Assembly (NCBI GenBank): GCA_934178475.1
Contig: CAKPQH010000010.1
Location: 1-53,284 of the forward strand
Length of the DNA: 53,284 nucleotides
Source of the DNA: an uncultured Clostridia bacterium
Lineage (GTDB): Bacteria > Bacillota > Clostridia > TANB77 > CAG-508
Reading direction: 5' to 3'
A program made the translations under genes and the position numbers. Shown piece by piece: positions 34,695 to 43,200 of the stretch (position 1 is the stretch's first letter; each line of letters starts with the position of its first letter). The notes below the pieces were generated by a model. That model made no database searches, was not told where the DNA came from, and was given only the letters and a program-made list of their open reading frames with translations.

Positions 34695-34698
34695 ATAT

Positions 34699-36609
34699 TT
34701 AATTAACGCCTATCCATTTAACAACTTTTATTCCTGCTGCAGCTCCCCATGGTGCATCAGTAATACCTCCTTGTTTATTATGAACTATTATTTCTTTTAT
34801 ATTTGTACTAGAAAAGCACCCACTCGCTATACTTATTACACTACTTGGTATTTCTATTCTCTCCAATGAAGAACAAAATTGAAATGATCCATTTATTTTC
34901 TTTACCGTACTAGGTATTGTTACATTTTTTAAATTATAATTATTATGAAATGCATAACTTCCAATTTCTTCTACTCCATCTGGTATTACTATTGTTTCTT
35001 CGTTTTTTAATGCATCTATTAACATTGTTTTTTCATAATTAAATAACATATTATTTTCTATTTTATAATTCAAATTTTCTGGATCTATGGTTACATTTGT
35101 ACTTGAACCTATAGCATATAAGCTTAAACCTCCTAAACTACTAACATTTCTTCCTATTTTTATGTTACTTATATTTGTTGAACTAAACGCTTGGTTCTCA
35201 ATGGTATTTAAACCTTCTGGTAAAGTTATATTTTTTATATATTTATTTTGTGCAAAACAATATTTTCCAAGAATTGTTACAGTACTTTTTATTTTATAGC
35301 TTTCATCTTGTGCATAATACCTTATTAATGTTGTTTCATCTTTATTATATAAAGCTTTTCCATCTGAAGAAAAATTTTGATTGCTTTCATTTAATTCTAT
35401 ATTGTTTAATTTTTTTAAATATGTAAATGTTGGATAACTTATAGTTTTTAGACTTTCTGGTATAATAATTTTTTCTAAATTTGAACATGTAGAAAAAATA
35501 TTTCCTATTTCTGTAACTCCTTCTGGGATACTATACTCTTTCAAGTTTTCTCCTTGGCATATATATATTATTTTGGTTCCATCTTTTGTAATTAATGTAT
35601 TTCCTATCATCTTATATTGTGGATTATCTTCTGACACTGTTAAAACTAGCTTATTAGATGACCCCAAAGCATTATTTTCTATATTGATTACTTTATCTGA
35701 TATATATAAACTTTCTAAGTTTGTACAACTTCCAAAAGCTAAAGTACCTATTGTTGTAATATTATTTGATAGTCCAACTGTTTTTAAATTAAAACAATTA
35801 TAAAATGTTTCGGAAGGTATACTTTTAACATTATTAAAAAATTCTAATTCTGTTAAATTTTCACAGTTAAAAAACATTCCTCCACCTATTGATGTTACGC
35901 TGTTTGGTAATTTTATTGTTTTTAAATTACTACATCCTCTAAAAATATAACTTCCCAGTGTTTCTACTCCTTCTTCTATTATTACCTCTTCTATTTGTTT
36001 TTGTCCATTAAAAACATTACTTTCGATTTTTTTACATGTTCCTGGTATTACTATCTTTTTTACATTTACATTTATTCCATTAAAAGCACCTGCTGATATT
36101 TTCTTTACTCTTTCTGGTATTCTTAATACTCCATTTTCATCTATTAGTGTTTCTACTTCATTTACACAAAGCAATGTTCCTTCTTTATCTATTACTGTTC
36201 CTGTTGTTGCTATTCCTATATCTTCTGCCCATTTTAATTCATCTGTATCTTCCGAATTAAATACCATTTCTCCTTTTTCTATATATATTTTTCCTTTATA
36301 CTTTTTCTCTGCTTCTGGAACTATTGTATATATATTTCCTGTCTCTTCTTCACTTTTTGTATTGTATCTTAATTCATTTTCATCTGCATATAAACTATTG
36401 ACGTCGAAATCATCACTTTCCATTACTTTGCTTGTTTTATATAATTCTATTTTCTCTTCAATTGCTTTTAGTTCAGTTTGTACAGCTGCCTTTTGTGCCT
36501 TCTTTATTGGTCCGTTTGCTATACTTAAAATCACTACTCCTGATAATATTAGTAATACTATTATTGTTATTACTAATGCTATTAATGTTATTCCCTTTTC
36601 TTTTTTCAT
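34699..36609 (-). CDS. Pilin-like anchored BspA-type leucine-rich-repeat surface protein
   Basis: 636 residues. N-terminal prepilin-like segment KEKGITLIALVITIIVLLIL with 'SGVVI' following, then a helical stalk (about 30-60) and a beta section to about 150. From there to the end it is a run of BspA/LRR_5 repeats of about 23 residues (for example KKIVIPGTCKKIESNVFNG and LKTIKLPNSVTSIGGGMFFN). Such repeats often bind host or bacterial surfaces. ATG 36609 has GGAGG upstream. The leader resembles that of the 28385-30190 gene, here with a CA-repeat small ORF. Confidence 0.88.
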   Translation of the reverse strand: MKKEKGITLIALVITIIVLLILSGVVILSIANGPIKKAQKAAVQTELKAIEEKIELYKTSKVMESDDFDVNSLYADENELRYNTKSEEETGNIYTIVPEAEKKYKGKIYIEKGEMVFNSEDTDELKWAEDIGIATTGTVIDKEGTLLCVNEVETLIDENGVLRIPERVKKISAGAFNGINVNVKKIVIPGTCKKIESNVFNGQKQIEEVIIEEGVETLGSYIFRGCSNLKTIKLPNSVTSIGGGMFFNCENLTELEFFNNVKSIPSETFYNCFNLKTVGLSNNITTIGTLAFGSCTNLESLYISDKVINIENNALGSSNKLVLTVSEDNPQYKMIGNTLITKDGTKIIYICQGENLKEYSIPEGVTEIGNIFSTCSNLEKIIIPESLKTISYPTFTYLKKLNNIELNESNQNFSSDGKALYNKDETTLIRYYAQDESYKIKSTVTILGKYCFAQNKYIKNITLPEGLNTIENQAFSSTNISNIKIGRNVSSLGGLSLYAIGSSTNVTIDPENLNYKIENNMLFNYEKTMLIDALKNEETIVIPDGVEEIGSYAFHNNYNLKNVTIPSTVKKINGSFQFCSSLERIEIPSSVISIASGCFSSTNIKEIIVHNKQGGITDAPWGAAAGIKVVKWIGVN

Positions 36610-36660
36610 ATTAAACTTTCCTCCATTTTTTAGTAAAAACGCAAAAATAAGACTAAAAAC

Positions 36661-36795
<135 letters not shown>

Positions 36796-36862
36796 TTTTA
36801 TTTTTTCTCCTTTAGTATATTTTGTTTTTATCTCACTCTTATATTTTACTTTTATTGTAATC

Positions 36863-36892
36863 ATTTTAACCTTATTGCTTATTTTTTGTCAA
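36863..36892 (-). promoter_or_regulatory. Sigma-A promoter of leader 2
   Basis: Minus strand TTGACA (36887-36892), 18-base spacer, TAAAAT (36863-36868), just after the uvrB stop codon. Confidence 0.7.
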
Positions 36893-36901
36893 GAATTTTA
36901 T

Positions 36902-38863
36902 TTATTTATCCAAAAGTTGTTCTAATTCTTTTATTTTATCTCTTATCTCAGCTGCCTTTTCAAATTCCATATCACTTGCAAATTTAAGCATTTCATCTGT
37001 AAGTTTTGTTATAACATCTTCAATGTCTTGTCCTTTTTCTAAACTATATTCAACTTCAATATCTTCAAGTTTGGTTGCTTTTATTGTTTCTCTAATATCT
37101 TTTCTTATAGTTTTAGGTGTTATTCCATGTTCTTTATTATATTCCTCTTGTATTTTTCTTCTTCTATTAGTTTCTGTTATTGCTTTTTCCATAGAATCAG
37201 TAAGTTCATCTGCATACATTATAACAGTTCCATCTGTATTTCTTGCTGCCCTTCCTATTGTTTGAATTAAAGACCTTTCTGAACGCAAAAATCCTTCTTT
37301 ATCAGCATCTAATATTGCAACTAAAGATACTTCTGGAATATCTAAACCTTCTCTTAAAAGATTTATTCCTACTAAAACATCAAATTCTCCTAATCTTAAA
37401 TTTCTTATTATTTCCATTCTTTCTAAAGCTTTTATGTCTGAATGCATATAATTAACTTTTATATCAATACTTTTTAAGTATGCTGTTAAATCTTCTGCCA
37501 TCTTTTTAGTAAGTGTAGTAACTAATATTCTCTCGTTTTTCTCTACTCTTTTTCTTATTTGCTCTATCAAGTCATCAATTTGATTTGTTACTGGTTTTAC
37601 TTCTATTTTGGGATCTAATAATCCAGTAGGTCTAATTATTTGCTCTACCACATTTCCTTTAGAATGTTCTTTTTCATAATCTGCTGGTGTGGCACTAACA
37701 AATACTACTTGGTTTATTCTTTCTTCAAACTCTTTAAAATTAAGTGGTCTGTTGTCATAAGCAGAAGGTAACCTAAATCCATAATTTACTAATGAATCTT
37801 TTCTTGCTCTATCTCCATTATACATCGCTCTTACCTGTGGGATTGTTGCATGTGACTCATCTATTAAAAGTAAAAAATCTTTTGGGAAATAATCAAATAA
37901 TGTAAAAGGAGGACTTCCTGCTTCTCTTCCGCTAATATGTCTTGAATAATTTTCTATTCCTTGACAAAATCCCGTTTCTTTCATCATTTCAATATCAAAT
38001 CTTGTTCTCTCTTCTATTCTTTGTGCTTCAATTAATTTATTATTGTCTTTAAAATATTTTACTCTTTCTTTTAATTCTTCTTCAATAGTTTTAATTGCTC
38101 TTTCCATTTTATCTTTTGTTGTAACATAATGTGAATTAGGGAATATCATTATATGTTCTCTTACACCTACTGTTTTTCCAGTTAAAGCATTTATTTCTGT
38201 TATTTTCTCTACTTCGTCTCCCCAAAATTCAACTCTAATTGCATTTTCTGATTGGTCAGAAGGGTATATTTCTAGCACATCTCCTTTTACTCTAAATGTA
38301 CCTCTTTTAAAATCTATTTCATTTCTTGAATACTGCATATTAACAAGTTTTTTTAACACTTCATCTCTATTTTTACTCATTCCAGGTCTTAATGAAACTA
38401 TCATGTGTTCATAATCAATTGGATCTCCTAAACCATATATACATGATACTGAAGCTACAATAATAACATCTCTTGTTTCAAAAAGTGATGCAGTTGCTGA
38501 ATGCCTAAGTTTATCTATTTCATCATTAATAGATGCATCTTTTTCTATGTATGTATCTGAACTTGCTATATAGCTTTCAGGTTGATAATAATCATAATAA
38601 GAAACAAAGTATTCAACCCTATTATCTGGAAAAAACTCTTTGAATTCGGAATATAACTGTCCTGCTAATGTTTTATTGTGTGCTAAAACAAGAGTTGGTT
38701 TTTGTGTTTTTTCTATTATATTCGCCATTGTAAAAGTTTTACCAGAACCCGTAACACCTAGAAGTGTCTGAAATTTTTTGCCTTCTTCTATTCCTTTTGA
38801 TAAATATTTAATTGCTTGTGGTTGGTCGCCTGTTGGCTTGTATTCTGAGTGTAATTTAAACAT
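36902..38863 (-). CDS. uvrB: Excinuclease ABC subunit UvrB
   Basis: 653 residues. Damage-verifying helicase-like subunit of nucleotide excision repair. Walker A GVTGSGKT near 39-46, the beta-hairpin YYDYYQPESYI near 92-102, helicase motifs (DESHATIPQVRAMYNGDRAR; the GINLLREGLDIPEVSL motif; IQTIGRAARN) and the C-terminal UVR domain (FASDMEFEKAAEIRDKIKEL) are complete. uvrA is not next to it. No SOS (DinR/LexA) box was seen nearby. Confidence 0.99.
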   Translation of the reverse strand: MFKLHSEYKPTGDQPQAIKYLSKGIEEGKKFQTLLGVTGSGKTFTMANIIEKTQKPTLVLAHNKTLAGQLYSEFKEFFPDNRVEYFVSYYDYYQPESYIASSDTYIEKDASINDEIDKLRHSATASLFETRDVIIVASVSCIYGLGDPIDYEHMIVSLRPGMSKNRDEVLKKLVNMQYSRNEIDFKRGTFRVKGDVLEIYPSDQSENAIRVEFWGDEVEKITEINALTGKTVGVREHIMIFPNSHYVTTKDKMERAIKTIEEELKERVKYFKDNNKLIEAQRIEERTRFDIEMMKETGFCQGIENYSRHISGREAGSPPFTLFDYFPKDFLLLIDESHATIPQVRAMYNGDRARKDSLVNYGFRLPSAYDNRPLNFKEFEERINQVVFVSATPADYEKEHSKGNVVEQIIRPTGLLDPKIEVKPVTNQIDDLIEQIRKRVEKNERILVTTLTKKMAEDLTAYLKSIDIKVNYMHSDIKALERMEIIRNLRLGEFDVLVGINLLREGLDIPEVSLVAILDADKEGFLRSERSLIQTIGRAARNTDGTVIMYADELTDSMEKAITETNRRRKIQEEYNKEHGITPKTIRKDIRETIKATKLEDIEVEYSLEKGQDIEDVITKLTDEMLKFASDMEFEKAAEIRDKIKELEQLLDK

Positions 38864-38873
38864 TTTTCCTCCC

Positions 38874-39000
38874 TTTGTGACCTAAAAATGTCAACTATCA
38901 ACCAAGAAAATTCGTGTAATTTTAAAAAATTTGTGCAATTTATCTTTTTTTGGTTTCTTTTTAGTATTAAAAAATGTCCTTTTACAAATTAGGTCACAAA
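38874..39000. repeat. 12-bp perfect inverted repeats bounding a 127-bp AT-rich element
   Basis: TTTGTGACCTAA (38874-38885) and TTAGGTCACAAA (38989-39000) face each other. Inside, AACCAAGAAAA and TTTTTTTGGTT can pair further. The left end touches the uvrB binding site. It looks like a MITE or a large folded leader. No target duplication was identified. Confidence 0.4.
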
Positions 39001-39087
39001 CTTTATTTTTTCTAACTAAATAACATTAAATCATTCTAAATAATATTAGATAATACTTATATATTTATATCATTTTTTCCTCAAAAA

Positions 39088-39114
39088 AACAAGGTATTCT
39101 AAATATACCTTGTT
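39088..39114 (-). terminator. Strong terminator downstream of ispD and the DUF1016 remnant
   Basis: AACAAGGTAT (39088-39097) and ATACCTTGTT (39105-39114), perfect 10 bp, followed by seven T on the minus strand. With the surrounding AT-rich sequence and the remnant it accounts for the 434-base gap between ispD and uvrB. Confidence 0.85.
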
Positions 39115-39151
39115 CTTTGATTCATTTAATTATGCTAAAAAATATCCCTAA

Positions 39152-39278
39152 CTAATTACTATTACCTAATTCATCTCTAATTTTTTTCTCTATTTTTCTA
39201 ATACTGCATTACCATAAACTGCTCTCTCATTTCCTTGCTGTATCTCCATTATGATTTTTCCTATGTTCTAATACAAAT
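39152..39278 (-). pseudogene. Remnant of a DUF1016 (YhcG-like PDDEXK nuclease) gene
   Basis: In one frame on the minus strand: NIGKIIMEIQQGNERAVYGN then AVLEK. It is preceded by an in-frame TAG where the family has tryptophan. A one-base loss shifts the frame, after which IEKKIRDELGNSN and a stop follow. This is the N-terminal DUF1016 segment (IGK, V..QQG..RA.YG..VL..L). The rest of the gene is gone. Confidence 0.6.
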
Positions 39279-39297
39279 AAAAAATAAAGCAGCTAAC

Positions 39298-39999
39298 TTA
39301 CTTGTTTGCTACCTTATTTTTCATTATATCCAAATTCCGTATAATATCTATATCTTCAGATGTAGTAATTTTTATATTAGTATAATCTCCATCTAAAATT
39401 TTCACTTTATATCCGCCTTTTTCAATTAATTCACAATCGTCTGTTATTTCATCAGATTTAAATTTCTCATGCAATGTTAATAGAACTTTTCTATCAAAAC
39501 ACTGTGGCGTTTGTATAATCCATGTGTTTTTTCTTTTAGTTGTACTTATAACAATACCATTATCATCTGTAATTTTTATTGTATCTTTAGATTTCACTCC
39601 AACTGTTGCTCCTTTAAAATCTTTCATACTTTCCAATAAACTATTTATATATTTTTGTTTGATAGCTGGTCTTGCTCCATCATGAATAACTACAATATCT
39701 GATGTAATACCTTTTATTGCATTGTATACTGATTCTTCTCTAGATTTTCCACCTGTAATAATATTTACTGTTTTATTTATTCCTTCTTTTTCTATTATGT
39801 TCTCAACAATTTTTCTATCTTGTTTTCTTATAACAATTATTATATTATCAATATAGTTATTATCCTCAAAAGCTCGTATACTATATGATAATACACTTTT
39901 TCCATTTAGTAACTCAAAATTTTTATTTCTATTTTTTCCATATCTTCTGCTTTCTCCTGCTACTAGAATTATTCCTGTTACAGCTTTATTTGATATCAA
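39298..39999 (-). CDS. ispD: 2-C-methyl-D-erythritol 4-phosphate cytidylyltransferase
   Basis: Third step of the MEP isoprenoid pathway. About 233 residues: nucleotide loop LVAGESRRYGKNRNKNFELL, then NGKSV; IIIVIRKQDR; VIHDGARPAI; TPQCF; and the C-terminal GDYTNIKITTSEDIDI motif. The start is TTG 39999, six bases after AGGAGGT; that binding site lies in the last codons of a dead flavodoxin gene. An ATG 30 bases upstream has no such site. It is likely co-transcribed with dxs. Confidence 0.94.
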   Translation of the reverse strand: MISNKAVTGIILVAGESRRYGKNRNKNFELLNGKSVLSYSIRAFEDNNYIDNIIIVIRKQDRKIVENIIEKEGINKTVNIITGGKSREESVYNAIKGITSDIVVIHDGARPAIKQKYINSLLESMKDFKGATVGVKSKDTIKITDDNGIVISTTKRKNTWIIQTPQCFDRKVLLTLHEKFKSDEITDDCELIEKGGYKVKILDGDYTNIKITTSEDIDIIRNLDIMKNKVANK

Positions 40000-40003
40000 T
40001 ATT

Positions 40004-40253
40004 CTACCTCCTAGATACTTTTCCTTCAATCCATCTTGTTAAATTAGAGCAAGCTGGTTTTAGTTCTGGTATTGTATTCCAAATCCACTTCCTCCAAAAG
40101 TACAATATGCAACAATTGTTTTATTTAAAAAATCATATTGTTCTAAAAATGTATTTATTATTGTTGGGTCTATATACCACCATATTGGGAAACCTATATA
40201 TAACATCTTTTTGTAACTCCACTACAAGAAAAATATACAACTAAACTTTTCAT
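40004..40253 (-). pseudogene. Flavodoxin remnant between dxs and ispD
   Basis: ATG 40253 starts MKSLVVYFSCSGVTK, the FMN phosphate-binding start of flavodoxins. The middle (about 60 residues) is missing. Then LYIGFPIWWYIDPTIINTFL, EQYDFLNKTIVAYCTFGGSG and FG follow in a shifted frame. After another shift, IPELKPACSNLTRWIEGKVS and a stop at 40004-40006 complete it. Flavodoxin often serves the later iron-sulfur steps of the MEP pathway, so its place here was meaningful. The current gene cannot make a folded protein. Confidence 0.85.
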
Positions 40254-40259
40254 AATTAT

Positions 40260-42044
40260 CTATCTTGTATGTCTTAGCATTTTTTCTATATCTTCAACTA
40301 TTTTTTCTTTTGTTATTCTATTTACCTTTAATAATTCATCTACATTATATCTATCATAAAATGCTTTTTCTATACCATAATTTTTAACTTTAATATTCGT
40401 TTCTCCATAAAATCTTGTTATTTTTTCTCCAAAACCACCATCTAATATTCCATCTTCAAGTGTTATTACTATATCATGTTTTTCCTTTATCTTTTCCAAT
40501 AATTCTTTATCTATTCCTGTGATATATCTTGGATTAATTAAAGTAGCATTTATATTCAATTTGTTTAAAATTTCATCTTTTACTTTTTCTCCTATTTGGT
40601 AAAAATCACCTAATGCTATAATAGCTATTTTTTCTCCACTACTTTCTATTTTGTATTTATTTATGTCACTATAATCTCTATCTACTTTTCTTTCATCTAC
40701 TATTACTCCATTACATGGTATTCTAATTGCAACCGGATAATTTTGTTGTTCTATACTCCAGTCTAACATTGCAAAATATTCTTCTTTTGACGTTGGAGCT
40801 AAATAAACAATATTAGGTATATTCGAAATCATTGGTATATCATATAATCCTAAGTGGGTAACATCATTCATTCCATAAACTGATGCTGTATTTACTAAAA
40901 TTGTAGCAGGATTATTATTTATACATAAATCTTGTGATAATTGGTCATATGTTCTTTGCATAAAGCTAGCATGTGTAGCAAATATTGGTTTTCCTCCATT
41001 TTTTGCAATACCAGATACCATTGCTACTCCATGTTCTTCTGCAATTCCAACATCTATGAATTGTTTTCCTGCAAGTATTCTTTTTTCTTTAGTAAATCCT
41101 ATATTACTTGGTACTCCCGCAACTACTGCTACTATACTTTTATCTTCTTTCATTTTATTTAATAAATAATCTGCTGTCAAACTTCCATAATCTTCTCCAT
41201 TAAAACTAAACTTTGATTTTCCAGTTTCGATATCAAAAGGCATAGTCCAATGCCACTTTTCTTTATTTTTTTCTGCTATTTTGTATCCTTTACCTTTTTG
41301 TGTATTTATATGAACTACTATTGGATGATCTATATTTTTAACTTTTTCAAATACTTGTATAAGTGATTCTATATTGTTTCCATCTTTTACATATATATAA
41401 TCTAACCCCATAGCTTTAAATAAATTGCATTTACAATTTCCATTTGATTCTCTTAACTCTTTTAAATTTTTGTATAATCCACCATGATTTTCAGCAATAG
41501 ACATATCATTGTCATTTACAATTATTATAAAATTACTCTCTTGATCTCCAGCAAAATCTAATCCTTCTAATGCTTCTCCTCCACTTAAAGATCCATCACC
41601 TATTACAGCAATAACATTATAGCTTTCTCCTTTTATATCTCTTGCTTTAGCCAATCCTGAAGCTAAACTTATTGATGTTGATGTATGTCCTACTTTAAAG
41701 AAATCATGATTGCTTTCATCTGGATTTGAATATCCTGTTACATCATCATATTTTTCTTCATAAATAAAAGCGTCTTTTCTACCTGTTAATATTTTATGTG
41801 TATAACTTTGATGTGAAACATCATATACTATTTTATCAGTTGGTGAACTAAATACATAATGCATACCTATTATAGCCTCAACCATTCCTAAATTTGGTCC
41901 AAAATGTCCCCCATGAATACTTAGTTTTCTTATTAAAATTTTTCTAATTTCTTCTGCTAATTTTTCTAATTCTTCTTTTGTCATTTCCTTTAAATCCTCT
42001 GGACTATTTATTTTATTTAAAACCTCTAAATTCTTTTTTTCCAT
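40260..42044 (-). CDS. dxs: 1-deoxy-D-xylulose-5-phosphate synthase
   Basis: First step of the MEP pathway: joins pyruvate and glyceraldehyde 3-phosphate using thiamine diphosphate. 594 residues, slightly short of the typical 620. VIGDGSLSGGEALEGLDFAG (ThDP/Mg motif with the NDNDMSIAENHGG partner), the KGKGYKIAE segment, GIAEEHGVAM (catalytic glutamate) and the C-terminal LEDGILDGGFGEKI are present. GGAAGG precedes ATG 42044. It heads a transcript through the flavodoxin remnant to ispD. Confidence 0.97.
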   Translation of the reverse strand: MEKKNLEVLNKINSPEDLKEMTKEELEKLAEEIRKILIRKLSIHGGHFGPNLGMVEAIIGMHYVFSSPTDKIVYDVSHQSYTHKILTGRKDAFIYEEKYDDVTGYSNPDESNHDFFKVGHTSTSISLASGLAKARDIKGESYNVIAVIGDGSLSGGEALEGLDFAGDQESNFIIIVNDNDMSIAENHGGLYKNLKELRESNGNCKCNLFKAMGLDYIYVKDGNNIESLIQVFEKVKNIDHPIVVHINTQKGKGYKIAEKNKEKWHWTMPFDIETGKSKFSFNGEDYGSLTADYLLNKMKEDKSIVAVVAGVPSNIGFTKEKRILAGKQFIDVGIAEEHGVAMVSGIAKNGGKPIFATHASFMQRTYDQLSQDLCINNNPATILVNTASVYGMNDVTHLGLYDIPMISNIPNIVYLAPTSKEEYFAMLDWSIEQQNYPVAIRIPCNGVIVDERKVDRDYSDINKYKIESSGEKIAIIALGDFYQIGEKVKDEILNKLNINATLINPRYITGIDKELLEKIKEKHDIVITLEDGILDGGFGEKITRFYGETNIKVKNYGIEKAFYDRYNVDELLKVNRITKEKIVEDIEKMLRHTR

Positions 42045-42105
42045 AAATACCTTCCTTTCGCTTTTTATAATTTAATTATAATTATTTCATTTATTATTAT
42101 ATATC

Positions 42106-42125
42106 ATTTAGAGTATACTCTAAAT
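42106..42125. promoter_or_regulatory. 20-bp perfect palindrome, operator candidate upstream of dxs
   Basis: A perfect 20-base palindrome with TTAGAGTATACTCTAA at its centre overlaps a minus-strand -35-like TTTAGA. A TATAAT -10 lies 17 bases further on (42090s), about 50 bases upstream of the dxs start. The shape resembles operators of MerR-family regulators (AdhR/NmlR type). Regulator unknown. Confidence 0.5.
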
Positions 42126-42127
42126 CA

Positions 42128-42167
42128 GAGTGTTGACAAAATATATTAAAATATTTTGTCAACACTC
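42128..42167. repeat. Perfect 17-bp hairpin next to the palindrome
   Basis: Arms 42128-42144 and 42151-42167 (GAGTGTTGACAAAATAT and its complement), loop ATTAAA. No T tract follows on either strand, so it is not a typical terminator. It lies two bases from the 20-bp palindrome. Confidence 0.5.
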
Positions 42168-42217
42168 ATTTACAATTTAATCATTTTTTTATTAACAATT
42201 GTTTTAATTAATATTTA

Positions 42218-42368
42218 CTAAATAATATGTGCTGTAATAATTGTATAACTGTATAAATTAATTGTTATTTTTCCAATATTTGACCACATCATTATCAATT
42301 TTAAGATTTCTTTTTATCCTATCAATCCCCATATCTGTAGTATGTAGTTTATCAATATTATTAATCAA
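42218..42368 (-). pseudogene. DUF3781 remnant
   Basis: A short frame from TTG 42368 (GGAGAG upstream) reads INNIDKLHTTDMGIDRIKRN, then LKIDNDVVKYWKNNN and stop at 42258. This is the DUF3781 N-terminus. About 25 residues are missing. In a shifted frame the family's C-terminus, SYTIITAH, remains, ending at 42218. So both ends survive around an internal deletion. It explains most of the 338-base gap between tcdA and dxs. Confidence 0.6.
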
Positions 42369-42382
42369 TACTTGTTTCTCTC

Positions 42383-43138
42383 CTATAATTTAATAATATC
42401 TATTACTATTTCTCCTGCTATCATCAATCCTGCAACTGATGGTACAAAAGACACACTTCCAGGTACTTGTTTTTTCTTAGTTCCTTCTTCTTTACAAATT
42501 TCTTCAATCTTTTCATCTGGAGTAATTGGTTCTTCTTCAGAATAAATAACTTTTAATTTACTAATATCCCTTTTTCGTAATTCTTTTCTCATTACTTTTG
42601 CTAAAGGGCATATATTAGTTTTATAGATATCTGTTATTTTTAATTTTGATGGATCTAATTTATTTCCTGTTCCCATTGATGATATTATTGGGATACTTAA
42701 CCTGTTGCATTGTTTTATTATTTCAATTTTTGCAGTAACAGTATCTATACAATCAACAACATAACTTAAATCTTCTTTTATAATCTCAGTTTTTGAATCT
42801 GGCATAAAAAATTCTTTATATGTTTCAACTTTTGCATCTGGATTTATTTCTAGTATTCTTTCTTTCATAACATCCACTTTATATTTTCCAATTGTTTTTC
42901 TAGTTGCAATCAATTGTCTGTTTAAATTAGTTAAGTCAACTGTATCATTATCTATTAGAACTAAATTACTCACTCCTGATCTTACTAATCCTTCAACCAC
43001 AAATGAACCCACTCCGCCAATTCCAAATACTGCTATTTTTGATTTTTTAAGTTTATCTACACCTTCTTTTCCAATTAATAATTCTGTCCTTGAAAATTGA
43101 TTTAATACATTCGCACTTTTTATATCTGTTTTTTCCAT
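42383..43138 (-). CDS. tcdA: tRNA threonylcarbamoyladenosine dehydratase (TcdA/ThiF-like)
   Basis: 251 residues of the E1-like ThiF/MoeB superfamily. TcdA cyclises t6A37 in tRNA to ct6A using ATP. FSRTELLIGKEGVDKLKKSK, AVFGIGGVGSFVVEGLVRSG, DNDTVDLTNLNRQL and VVDCIDTVTAK followed by the MGTGNKLDPSKL segment match TcdA/YgdL rather than ThiF. The C-terminal GSVSFVPSVAGLMIAGEIV is also typical. GGGGA precedes ATG 43138. With miaA it is the second tRNA position-37 modification gene in the window. Confidence 0.92.
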   Translation of the reverse strand: MEKTDIKSANVLNQFSRTELLIGKEGVDKLKKSKIAVFGIGGVGSFVVEGLVRSGVSNLVLIDNDTVDLTNLNRQLIATRKTIGKYKVDVMKERILEINPDAKVETYKEFFMPDSKTEIIKEDLSYVVDCIDTVTAKIEIIKQCNRLSIPIISSMGTGNKLDPSKLKITDIYKTNICPLAKVMRKELRKRDISKLKVIYSEEEPITPDEKIEEICKEEGTKKKQVPGSVSFVPSVAGLMIAGEIVIDIIKL

Positions 43139-43200
43139 AAAAATCCCCTATCTTTTTTGCTATTTTATTTTTTATAATTATTTTATTTAATTAATTTATA

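Noticed and set aside
28385..36609. Type IV pilus assembly operon
   Set aside because: Only pilin-like N-termini are present. No PilB, PilC, PilM or prepilin peptidase gene is nearby.
42128..42167. Intrinsic terminator for tcdA
   Set aside because: The stem is perfect but has no T tract on the minus strand, and it stands over 200 bases past the tcdA stop.
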